NCBI GenBank assembly: GCA_016490735.1
Contig: JAEMWC010000096.1
Coordinates: 1,045,001-1,109,000 of the forward strand
Direction of reading: 5' to 3'
Length of the DNA stretch: 64,000 nucleotides
From: Pachyseris speciosa
Lineage: Eukaryota; Cnidaria; Anthozoa; Scleractinia; Pachyseridae
In this document: positions 21,545 to 32,500 of the stretch, piece by piece
Layout of the letters: every line of letters starts with the position of its first letter
How positions within the stretch are numbered: the first letter of the stretch is position 1
Notes under the pieces: generated by a model
What the model saw: the letters and a program-made list of their open reading frames with translations, nothing else
What the model was told of the DNA's origin: nothing
The model's database searches: none
Program-made: the position numbers and the translations under genes

Positions 21545-24152
21545 CTTGAAAGAATGGACCGTAATAGAAATGGCGAGGAGTAGCGCTTTATATTAGGAAC
21601 TCTATCAATTGTGAAAACATTCAAGCCTTGGATGAGAAACTAGAATTACTTTGTGTTAAAGTGATTAAGCCTAAGGCCAAACCCTTTATTGTTGGTACGT
21701 GGTATAGACCCCCTGGGTCACCAAACGAGATAATGCATGCTTTCGACTCTGCTCTTGAGAGACTAGATCAGTATGATTTGGAAATTAATATATTTGGGGA
21801 TTTTAACTGTGATCTCGCAGCTAGTCCTCTGGATCATCAAAATGTAAAGTTTCTCGACATCTGTAATCTATATCAATTTCAACAGCTAATCCACAGTCCC
21901 ACGCGAATAACTGCTAGTACTGCTTCTACGATTGATTTGTTTATAACCAACAATCCAGGTAAATTTTCTCACGCTGGTGTCTTCCATATTCGCATTAGTG
22001 ATCATTCACTTGTTTACGCCATAAGCAAACTATGCATTCCAACTCGATCCTCAAATATTATTTTTAGCAGGCAATTTAAAAATTTTGAACCCACTCGTTT
22101 TAGGCGAGAGCTGAGCCTGGCTCCATGGCACACTGTAACTTGCCTCAATGATCCAAATTCGACAAAAGAAAGTCAAAAGTACTCCTGCCCCATGGCTTAG
22201 CTCTGACTTAAAGAAGTTGATGTTCGAAAGAGACAAGCTCAAAAAAGTTGCCTGCAGACTTAGAACAGAGGACAGCTGGTCAAGGTTTAAATCAGTTAGA
22301 AATCAAGTGAATGAAGTGACAAAACTGGCTAAATCATCTTATTATAATACATATTTCGCAGCAAATCAAGGAAATATTAAGAATTCGTGGAAAAGAATAA
22401 ATCTTATTATGGCAAAAACACAAGAGACAACTAGAATCAACGCTCTCAAAATTGGAAATGTTTCTTATACTTCCCCCCGAGAAATAAGTGATGTTTTAAA
22501 TAATCATTTCTCAAATGTTGGGCCATCACTGGCCAACGAAATTCCTCCATCCAATATTGTCTTTAGCGACTGTATTCACCCCGTATCACGTACCTTTACT
22601 TTGAATGCAACGACCAACAATACTGTTCTAAAACTAATTAACTCACTTCCGTTAAATAAGGCTAGTGGTCTTGATGGAATATCCTGTCGCTTACTTAAAG
22701 AGGCAGCACCTATTGTCGTGCCCTCCTTAACCAATATAATCAATTTGTCTATCACTAGTGGTATATTCCCAGATGAATGGAAACTGGCCAGAGTTTCGCC
22801 CATATACAAAGAAGGGGCGAAAAGTGATCCTAACAACTACAGGCCAATCTCTGTTTTGCCTGTGATTAGCAAATTAATAGAAAAAATAGTTTTCGACCAG
22901 TTCTATGAGTATCTACAAATGTACAACCTCTTAGCTGACACTCAGTCTGGATTTAGACCTGGAAATTCCACTCAAACTGCCCTTCTGGAAGCTACTAACG
23001 AGTGGTACCAAAACATAGACAATGGTCTGATAAATGGTGTACTTTTTTTCTCGACCTCAAAAAAGCTTTCGATACTGTAGATCACCGGATCTTACTACAG
23101 AAACTTCAACTTTATGGAGTTGATTTCCTTACTTAGAAGTGGTTTAGGTCATACCCAACAAATCGTAAGCAGAAAACCTTTGTAAATGGCCATTTATCGG
23201 ATTATTGCCCCATTACTTATGGTGTCTCACAGGGATCGATCCTGGGACCACTATTGTTTTTAGTCTATGTAAACAACCTCCCTGCGTGCCCCCAATACTC
23301 TGTGCCAAGAATGTATGCTGGCGATAGTCTTACTCTAAGTTCAAATAATCCAGCTGACTTACAATACAAATTAAATAGTGACTTAGCCGTAATTAAGACT
23401 TGGCTACAAGCTAATAAACTTAGTCTAAATGTCAAAAAAACCAAATATTCTATTATTGGTAGCCACAACAAATTGGCTAACTTAAACTATCAGTTTGATA
23501 TAAAAATCGATGAACATTGTTTAGAAAGAGCTAAAACCTACAAGCATCTTGGTATTGATTTGGATGAGAACTTATCTTGGAACTCCCACATTGACAACAT
23601 TGTCAAAAAAGTATCCGCCGGCCTCGGGGCTATCAGACGTATTAGAAACTTGGTTCCCCGTGAGACTCTTATTATGATTTATACTCCGCTCTCATCCAAC
23701 CTTACTTTGATTACTAAAGCTCTGTATGGGGCAGCATAGGTGTGTGTCAATCTGAGAGACTCCAAAAACTACAAAATAGGGCTGCACGCTTAATCACTTT
23801 CTCTGACTTAAATATTAGATCGTCCACTTTACTCAGTGACCTCGGTTGGGATTCCCTGGAGCGAAGGCGTTCTAAGCAACTAGCAATCATTTTGTTTAAG
23901 ATTGTCCATAATCTTGCTCCGACTCGTTTAACCAGTCTTTTAAAAACTACATCCAGTGTTCACTCACATAATCTAAGAAATTCAAAATACAACCTTTTTG
24001 TTTCTAGACCGAGTACTGAAGCAGGCAAACGAAGTTTTCAATATCGTGGCTCTGTTCTCTGGAACAGCTTGCCTTTGAGCGCTAAGATTCAGCCAACTAT
24101 TAGTTCCTTTAAGTCATGTATTTCATTAATATTGATAAGTAGTCATAAGTAA
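21545..24152 (+). pseudogene. LINE ORF2: partial endonuclease, reverse transcriptase, C-terminal domain
   Basis: The endonuclease N-terminus is missing: sequence jumps from the ORF1 tail to YSLERMDRNRNG near 21550, then in another frame continues with VGTWYRPPGS, FGDFNCDLA and RISDHSLVY (21610-22050). After a frame change the RT follows (22148-23080: GLDGISCRLLKEAAP, NNYRPISVLP, QSGFRPGNSTQTALL), then with another frameshift DLKKAFDTVDH, GVSQGSILGPLLF and, instead of the catalytic YADD, MYAGDS near 23311. The C-terminal region (NRAARLITF, DLGWDSLERRR) ends at 24152. The Asp-to-Gly change in the palm motif alone would abolish activity. Confidence 0.85.
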
Positions 24153-24219
24153 TAAAGAGTATTTATAGCCTTGTAATAGCTATAGCCTATGTAATAGCCT
24201 TGTACAGACAATAAACTTA

Positions 24220-24430
24220 GGGTGCGTTTGGGGTGATCCGAGTTCGGATCAGTGATCCAAGATCTGTCTGGATCTGTCTGGATCTGTCTGGATCATGGTG
24301 CATCAAAGGTACCGGCGAATCCACTCTGGTCATGGATTCGCCGGTTCCTTTGATGCACCATGATCCAGACAGATCCCGACAGATCTTGGATCACTGATCC
24401 GAACTCGGATCACCCCAAAGGAACGCACCC
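24220..24430. mobile_element. Palindromic MITE in the LINE 3' UTR
   Basis: A 211-bp near-palindrome: GGGTGCGTTTGGGGTGATCC at the left end and GGATCACCCCAAAGGAACGC-ACCC at the right, with long internal arms (GGTGCATCAAAGG / CCTTTGATGCACC). GATCTGTCTG is repeated three times in the left arm only. It is bordered by TTA on the left and TAA on the right. The LINE 3' UTR resumes immediately after it. Confidence 0.8.
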
Positions 24431-25038
24431 TAAAGATAATTTAATTGGTTAAGTAATTAATTAATTAATTGTTTTTAAACGATGGAAGAGCATGTAAATG
24501 AATTGATACCGTGTATAAATAAAGTTTTACTACTACTACTATCTACCTCTTCGTGTTACACGGGTCAAAAAGTACTTGCTCGCAGTTTGAACAAAAGTAT
24601 AACAAGAACTGGCGTGACAGACTCGGGGCAAAGACAATTGTTGTCAAATTTCAACAAGACACCAGAGGGCAGCCCCCGGAACAAAATACTTCTTAACCCC
24701 CTTTAAAAAGGATCATCAACAGGTACAATAGATAAAAGATAAAAGTTACACTAACACCAAATCTGGTCACCTTTTTCAACCACTTTTTAATGTCTTGTCT
24801 ATATTGAGATCCATTTCTGCATCTTCTGCTAGTGAATTCCATTTGAACGTAAAATCAATTTATGGCATTTTTCTTTCAAGAAAAAGAAATTCCTTGACCC
24901 ATAATTAGCAATTTGCCATTTCTGAGTTGTAGGTGTGAGTCTGATTTCACTCCTTTGCTCTCTGCATGTTAAAAATCTGCTGACCAATGCATAACGCTTG
25001 GCATATATTCCGCACATGCCATACACTAAAATTCCAAC

Positions 25039-25240
25039 CATGAAACTGTACAACCAAACTTATGACCATGAAAACGAGGAAACATATTTCATTAAGATAC
25101 TACAAAAGACTAACGAACTCAGAGAGGAGGAACAAGCTTTTGATAATTTTGTCTGCGGGATAAACGGGACAGATAAAATAGGGCCATTTGTTTTAAAGAG
25201 AGCTTTCATGCTTAATTTTGACCCTACTAAGACTTAACCC
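25039..25240 (+). repeat. Dispersed repeat with a 79-codon open frame
   Basis: Second copy of the family at 8637-8855. An open frame of 79 codons spans 24998-25237, including …NEETYFIKILQKTNEL… and …EEQAFDNFVCGI…. The other copy is not open in this frame, so coding is doubtful. No domain is recognised; it may be a fragment of a longer transposon. Confidence 0.45.
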
Positions 25241-25899
25241 TAAGGGACCAACTAATTGCACTTTTTTTTAGTAAATTTTAGGGGTACTTAGTACTGGAGC
25301 ACTAATCTTCTCCATATAAGGAGTTGCGATGGAAACATCTGCGGTTTTGTGACACTGTGGGCTCATGGCAAAGTGTCACGCAAATTGGCGGTTGCTGTTA
25401 GGTTAATCGGTCAACGAGCCTGCTTCGAATACATTTGTCGTTTTATAAGTGTTTCTTCGAGTCATTTTCCTCCACAAAAGCCTCCAGGCTGGCATCATTA
25501 AGCTCGAATGTGGGTTAAGGTGGGGGTGCACCTGAACACCGTTTTTTCGTCGCTTATAACATGCATTTAATGTTAATAACTCGTTCGCGTTTCAAGAAAT
25601 CCATGGGTGATTTTTGGGTATATTTGGGAAGAAACAATTTTACTCAAAGGATTAGTGAACGTTAGGGAAATTGGGAATATTGATGACTTGTGGAAGGTTT
25701 AAAATTGGAATTTGAAGTGACAAATTAGTAGATGGGCACCAAAACAGTTCCCCACGGCAACAAACTGGGGTGACAACTAACTGGTTTCCAAACATGTTTC
25801 TCCATTTCAATCCCTTCTTCAAACTCCTTACAATTACACTCAAATTCACGTATACCTCCCACCTTAAAGTGCCTTTCCCGAACAAAGTAATCAAAGTCC

Positions 25900-26300
25900 C
25901 GGGGGGGGGGGGTACTGCCTTATATGGGCTATATAGGTATGTGCGGCCCCAAAGGGTATGGTTTTTTAGTCGTTTTGGTCTGAAATAGGGTATCAATTTT
26001 GACCGTTTTGGTCTGAAGTAGGGTATTGTTTGTGCACTCTTGTCTTGAATTCGGTATGCTTTTTAGAAGAAGCTACTTCTTCATCTTTAGCTGATAAGAC
26101 CATCAACAAAAGCCCTTCTTTTTTGTGTTTTAATTATGTTTACGCCAACTGTCTGAAATAGGGTATCAAATTTTTGGTCAGGTCTGAAATAGGGTAGGGA
26201 AAATCGCAGAGTTTGGTCTGAAATAGGGCAAGGGTTTCAGGAAGCGAGCCGCACACCCCCACCCAATTTTTCTGGGAGTACACCCCCCGGGTCAAAGTCA
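25900..26300 (+). mobile_element. MITE-like element with GGTCTGAAATAGGGTATC repeats
   Basis: Bounded by a G-rich left end and a CCCCCCGGGT right end, with the phrase GGTCTGAAATAGGG recurring about five times inside. A second copy lies in reverse orientation at 40978-41350. The right boundary is about 270 bp upstream of the start codon of SLC22-like copy 1. There is no coding capacity. Confidence 0.7.
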
Positions 26301-26567
26301 TATACCCGCGACAGACAATACGCTTCTTCCCGCGAGTGGTTTATAATTCTTTTTCCCAGTTCAGTGGCTCATAGCTACTTTGATTTTATTTTGTCCTTTC
26401 TCTACAAGCCTCGTTATATTATTCCATTTTCAACCGACTTACAATTAACCGAATATTCAGAGAGCGGGTGTCTATCGACCATTGAACCGTGAGTGTCCCG
26501 CTGACCGATATACAGTATTTACGACGTTTACGGTACCGGTGTTTTGCCTATTTGTGAGCCGCTTTCG

Positions 26568-29500
26568 ATGGCTTCTTATCGAACAGGGAGAACTTCGAAC
26601 GTTACGAGGAAATCAAACCAAGCAAGCCACGGAGCATTTGTAAATAGAACTGGATATGGAAGCATAAACAGGTCAGTTTTTTTAAAATACAGGTGGTTTT
26701 CACGTACGTCATCGCTCTACTAACAGTTCGCAAATCTGTGGTTCGTGACGCTTGTTATTCAGTAAACGGTCGAGATCGAGAGAAGGGCTTCTGTCAATTA
26801 CGTAAAGAGTAGGGATTCAGTAAAATAATAGCGTAATATTGAATGAAAAGCAGTACACCCACCAAGGAATTGAAAGCTTTCAGTCAATAATTAATGCCGC
26901 CAACTCACGAAGGACCAATATTCGGTATTCCACTGACCGGTATTCAGTTTTATTCAGTTTGATTGTTACTGATCATTACCATGCTGTTACGGCAAGTCAT
27001 CTGCCCTCCAATGTTTTCCTTTATGAAATTCTCATAGCAGAAAAACATCGTTGACTGATCATGTGCTGTTCTGATTTCGCTAATATGCATATCAACAGTA
27101 TTCCTTTCAGTATAGTGACCTTCACGCAATCTCGTATCGAGGGGAATCTGACAAAAATAATCTAATAAGAACTGGAGGAAAAGGCAGGGACCGCGCAGGG
27201 AGAGGGGCTGGGGGGAGGGGGGGAGTAGAACCCACCTTTGAACAGTAAAAAGCAAGTAATACTAAAAAACATGGAAGTTACTTTTTACCGAAAACTGATT
27301 ATTCTTATTTTAACACCGCTGTTTTGTTGCTGAAAGTATGTAAGTTTCACCCAGGAGACGGGCTCCTGGTTTCACCACACCATGTTAGTTTTAAATGCAT
27401 TTCCGGCGATTTCAGAAGACTTAAATTTAAAAAATTTCCGGGAGAACATGCACCCGGATCCCGCTAGTTGACTCACGCTAACGCATTCGAAGTGAGCCCC
27501 CAAATTGCAAACTTGCTGAGCGGACCCTAAAAGGGTGCTCTTCAGAATGATTTCAGTTTCGTGCCGCCGTAGAGAAAAGTGATCTGCGGCCATTTATCAA
27601 CGACGTTTCATACAGCAAAGGATACTTGTGTACTCTTGGCTTTCAAGTGCTTGGGCGCGTTCTTTAACGTACACCCTGATATTCTTGTACCCAGTGCCTA
27701 TGACGTATGGAGAGCATAAAAGCAGAGTGTACTTGTGTAAACGGAATTTTCTTATGAGAGGGGTGGTAATTAAATTGCATTCGGGATGCGATCCTTAGGA
27801 GTGACAGACAGACAGACAGACATGTTTTTATTTGGAGTCTTATACAATATATAGTACATCGACTACGCAATCCAAATAACTAAAAGTTACAAAAAAAAAA
27901 CAAAAATTGTTACTTAAATAATTATTAATTAAGTTGTTAATTGATTAATTCCTAGAGTATTTACTTTTTGCCGTCTTCCTCTATCCTTTTTTCAAAGCAT
28001 TCGAATATATGTTTTGCTATTAGCTTTTGTATTTGAGCATTTCCGCTAGGGGGGGGTTTATTAGAAACATGAATATTTTATTAGGCGACATTCTGCTTAT
28101 TTTTATTCCACATTCTTTTTCCAAATAATTAAGTAGCGAACGTCTTTTTTCCTGGTAAGCAGGGCATATATTTAGACAAGAGGCTACAATTAGCCTAAAC
28201 CCGGGCTTGCAAAAAACAGTATTGTATCCCTAACTTAGTGCTAAACAAAAGAATAGAGGGAAGTCTGTCTTTCTTACATCGGACGCATTGTGTTTAGCTT
28301 GTGTTGGAGTCTATTTCTTTAGACCCCTATCAACATATATTCCTCTAAAATACAGCTCAACCATTGAGAACAATAATTATAACACTTGTAAAAAATATTT
28401 CTAAAAGAACAAGAAAAAGAGAAACAGAAAAAATAAAGCCCGTGATATATACCACTAAAAGACATCGAACCCGGGTTAGCTGCGTCACAGGCAGGAACAA
28501 TGACCTTTAGGCCACAGAGGTTTATCGTTATGTAAGATGATAAAAATAGTGTATTGATCCCCCCCCCCCCCCCAAAAAAAAAAAAAAAAAACTAAGCACA
28601 CTTGTTTTCGCTTCGATGGATAATTGTTTGAGAAAGGAAACGCTTATCGAACGATGTTGGATTTTTTCGCATAAATGTGAATGGAGTCTCGGTGAAATGT
28701 GAGTAGAAAATTAATTAGCAGAGTGAAACTGTTTACAAATACGTCAATCCAGGGTCATATGAAACACAAGAAAGGAACGTTTCTGGACAGTTTCAAGGGA
28801 CGCTAGTACATTTGTAATAATTTGAGATATTGTGGCAAAATAGTAAATAAACTACCTGTCAAAGTCTCAGGGGTGTGTGATATCCCGTACTTGAGTTATT
28901 CAACAAAATGTACATCTCAATGGAGCGGATACGGGAACACGGCAGTCCATCTGGAGTTAAATTTTGGTCATGTTAAAAGCTTTCTTCTCGCTGTTGAACT
29001 TGCAAACATTCGTATAGACACTTGTCTTAACATATTAGTTGTTCAGACTTCAAAGACACAAGGTGAATCGACGTTTTCCGATACGTGACAACAGGCATCA
29101 TTCTTGCTGTTGATATGAGATTTACACTCGAATCACTCGGCCGTGAAAGGTCAAACTCCCTTTGTCTGTAGTCTCTAATTTTTGGCGCTCCCCTCGCGTC
29201 GCGTCTCCTCGCAACTTCGCGCGCGCACGTGCCCCCACAATCCGTCACCAAAATTAGAGACTACTCGCTGTCTACTGAAGCAGACACGGGGAAGCACGGC
29301 AGTCCATCTGCCGTTAAGTTTACTCGTGTTAAAAACTTTCTTCTCGCCGTTGAACTTCCAAACATTCGCATAGACACTTCTCTTAACATATTGTTTGTTC
29401 AGACTTCAAAAGCCACAAGATGAATCGACATTTTCTCATACGTGACAACACGCATCACTGTTGTTAAAAATAATTAGCGCTTGCGCAGAAACGCCGGAAG

Positions 29501-32500
29501 TGCCATTTGTGGATGATACTCGACGACGAAAAAGAAGAACCGTCGGTAGTTTATGACCCGGGCGCCGCGCGAGACGCGCGCAGCCCGGGTAAAAATGGTA
29601 TTCGTCCTCCATTTGTGATACCAAGTGATACCGTTGTCCTATTGGATTCAAAGTGATGAAGTGATTAATAACAGTATCAAATTCAAAGGTGACAGACCGC
29701 AAACAAATGTTGCTTCTAAAAATATCTGCATGTAATAATTGTTCATCAAAAAACTCTGCCTTGTTTACAGGGTTGTGACTGAGGAGAATGAAGGCTCCTT
29801 TCTCCAGTTTGATGACATTTTAAAGTCCATTGGAGAGTTTGGTTCTTACCAGATAAACCTTTTCTTCCTCACATGTGTCTTCGTAAACATACCCAGCGGT
29901 TTACAAGTCGCTGGCATGTTCTTCATATCTGGGACACCAAAGTTTCAGTGTGCAACACCCAGCGTCAAGTGTGATGTGGATAACTGTTGCGACAATTGTA
30001 CAAGATACGAGTTTATCGAACATTTTACCAGCACATCTACGGAGGTAAGTACGTGTTTCTGATTTCAGCACTACATATATAGAAGTCTTTCTTAAACGCT
30101 ACTTCATGGCTAAAGCTGCAGATTGCTATTTAACCATTAGCTCAGTTCCTCAAGGACAGTCTTGTAATGGTCCAGGAAATATCATTCTGCAGGTAGAATT
30201 TTCTTCGTATTACACTCATACCCTCTTTAAAGTGGACACAAAAGGAGCAGAGGGGAATGATGTGGTTTTAGCAGTCCTCTGTGAGCCGTCTAGTCTTTAT
30301 TATTTTCAGTTAAACCTCTATTAAGCGGTTACCCTCGGGAATTTGCCAACTGACCGCTTAATAGAGGCTGACTGCTTAAAAGAGGTTTACCAGGATGTAG
30401 TATATATAAAGGTAAAATCGAACTTTGGCATGTATACAGTATATTTTATCGGTTAACAACAACAGTAACACAAAATGTGAGAAAAACATCAAGTAATTGT
30501 ATGTTAAATGCTCAATGATTTTTGTAAAGCAATCGTCTTTGTTGAAAACAACATTAACAACGTTCAGTTTTGCCGTTCAACATAAACCACTCTTACGCTG
30601 ATTATATATACCTCTATATTATGTTGTTTGATGAGCTCTTTCCCGGAGAGATGTGCTTTAACCCTTTCACTCACAAGGGGCCTCCCTTTGACGAGTAAAA
30701 TCGCCTGGCGTTAGACAGAGTAAAATCTATAAAGTCCCCCTTGGCGGTGAAAGGGTAAAAAGAAATTGGACATGGTTTACCTATCGTGGTGTCAAAATAT
30801 CGCATGATAGTTGACACCTTGACCGCTTAACAGAGGCGAAATACAATAAAAAATTAGCCAAATGGGAATTCTGAATGGTGACCGCGTCCGCTTAATAGAG
30901 GTGACTGCTTAATGAGGTTAAATTTACAGTAAATAAGGGGACCGCTTTTTGGGAATTTGTTAAGTGTCCATTTAATAGAGGGTGACCGCTTAATATAGAG
31001 GGTTCACTGTAGATCATAATAATAATGATAATAATAATCACGATATTGACCCAGGAAGCTCCATACACCGAAGTGTCTTCCAGGGAGGTCCTGCATCCAG
31101 ATCGAATTGGAATTTGGAAATGTTGGTTTTTGAGGAGAGGGGAAAACCGGAGAACCCGGAGAAAAACCTCTCGGAGCAGAGTAGAGAACCAACAACAAAC
31201 TCAACCTACTTATGACGCCGAGTCCGAGAATCGAACCCGGGACACATTGGTGGACGACGAGTGGCCTGACCACTACGCCAACCCTGCTCTCTTAATTGCT
31301 ATAAGTGTTGAAAAGAAAAGTTCCCTACTACGTATAACGAACTCAAGACAGATGTCCATGTCACTATATGATGTCGTTATTAATAATTGAAGCTGAAGCT
31401 GATGAATTTTTCTTGTTCCTTCCCCAGTATAATCTGATTTGTGACAGAGCTTACATGGCCGCTAATGTACAAGCAGGTTTCATGGCTGGAATGTTGGTCG
31501 GCTCTTTCATCTTCGGAGCTGTCTCGGATATCTTTGGGCGGCGGTTTTGTATGTTGCTATGCTCTGTGCTCACGGTACGTGTATGCTTTTAATTCAGCAA
31601 CTCCTTGATTCGGTAATTTGTGAAGAGAAGAGGATAAGGATTTAGTTACGTCGCAGCTAAGTAAACGTCTTCCTTCTTAATTATTCTGCATCTGCGAGAT
31701 AAGTATACCAGCATTACAACCCCTAATGCAAGCTGTTTAATTCGTAAACATGAGTGGTATAATTTGGGCTTTGGGTAGTTGTGTCATTATGGACGTAACT
31801 GAACACGCGCAAACATAAATATAGCAAAGTCGGAGGACGTAAAACGAGCCTCAGGCAAGCGCAATTAGAATATAAGCATTCTTCTAGTGGGAAAACGAAC
31901 GTAACGCAATCATAAACGAGATAAAACCTAGTATAATGAATGAGGGTTTTCTACTTATAGATCGTCTTGCGCACTACGAATTCCTGAAACGCGGCGCCTA
32001 AAGCGTAATCACAACGTAAAAGATTATTGTTCTTTCGCTTGTGTTGGTGCTTGGCTCAAGCCGCTTTAAGTCCCGTTCTTCTTGTATATGTGAATACGCG
32101 TGCTAGGCCATACGCGTGCGTCGTGTTAGTGTAACATCAGTGAATATTTCTCTCTTCTAGTCAGCTTTTAGCCTCGGTGCAGTGTATACGCATTCCTTGG
32201 CCCTGTTGACAGTGCTCCGTTTTGCTACCGGGGCGTCGCTGACGGGTTATTTTGCTGCCCAGTACGTGTACGTTCTGGAAATCGTAGGACCCAGTTACCG
32301 CACGATGGTTTCACAGAGTGCAACGTTTTTCTGGGCTATTGGAGAGTGTGGCGTGGCTTTACTAGCTTACTACATTACGGAATGGCGGACACTGCTCCTC
32401 GTGATCAGTTGTCCTCCAGTGCTGTTCATTTTCCTTTGGTGGTAAGTCTGCAACAATTACAGTGAGTTTCTGATGCGTTGTTGTTTCCTTTGCAAAATAA

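Larger units (their letters stand above)
19480..24541 (+). mobile_element. CR1/L2-like LINE, internally damaged, with two nested MITEs
   Basis: Reading order is ORF1 (coiled coil plus SGNH-like esterase), ORF2 endonuclease remnant, reverse transcriptase, C-terminal region, then a 3' UTR ending GTGTATAAATAAAGT plus a short (CTA)n run at 24525-24541. The second LINE at 61800-63605 ends with the same ATAAATAAAGT phrase. Two MITEs (19824-20346 and 24220-24430) interrupt it, so its length without them is about 4.3 kb. Several frameshifts, an endonuclease deletion and a mutated RT motif show it is dead. Family placement (ORF1 esterase plus apurinic-like endonuclease) rests on general knowledge of CR1/L2 elements. 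Confidence 0.85.
24545..26567. other. Intergenic region upstream of SLC22-like copy 1
   Basis: Contains the dispersed repeat copy at 25039-25240 and the repeat element at 25900-26300 (separate entries). A poly-G run lies at 25903-25913. No gene is seen. The 3' part (26300-26567) is the probable promoter and 5' UTR of SLC22-like copy 1; it shares phrases such as TGTCTATCGACCATTGAACC with the relic at 52440-52595. Confidence 0.4.
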
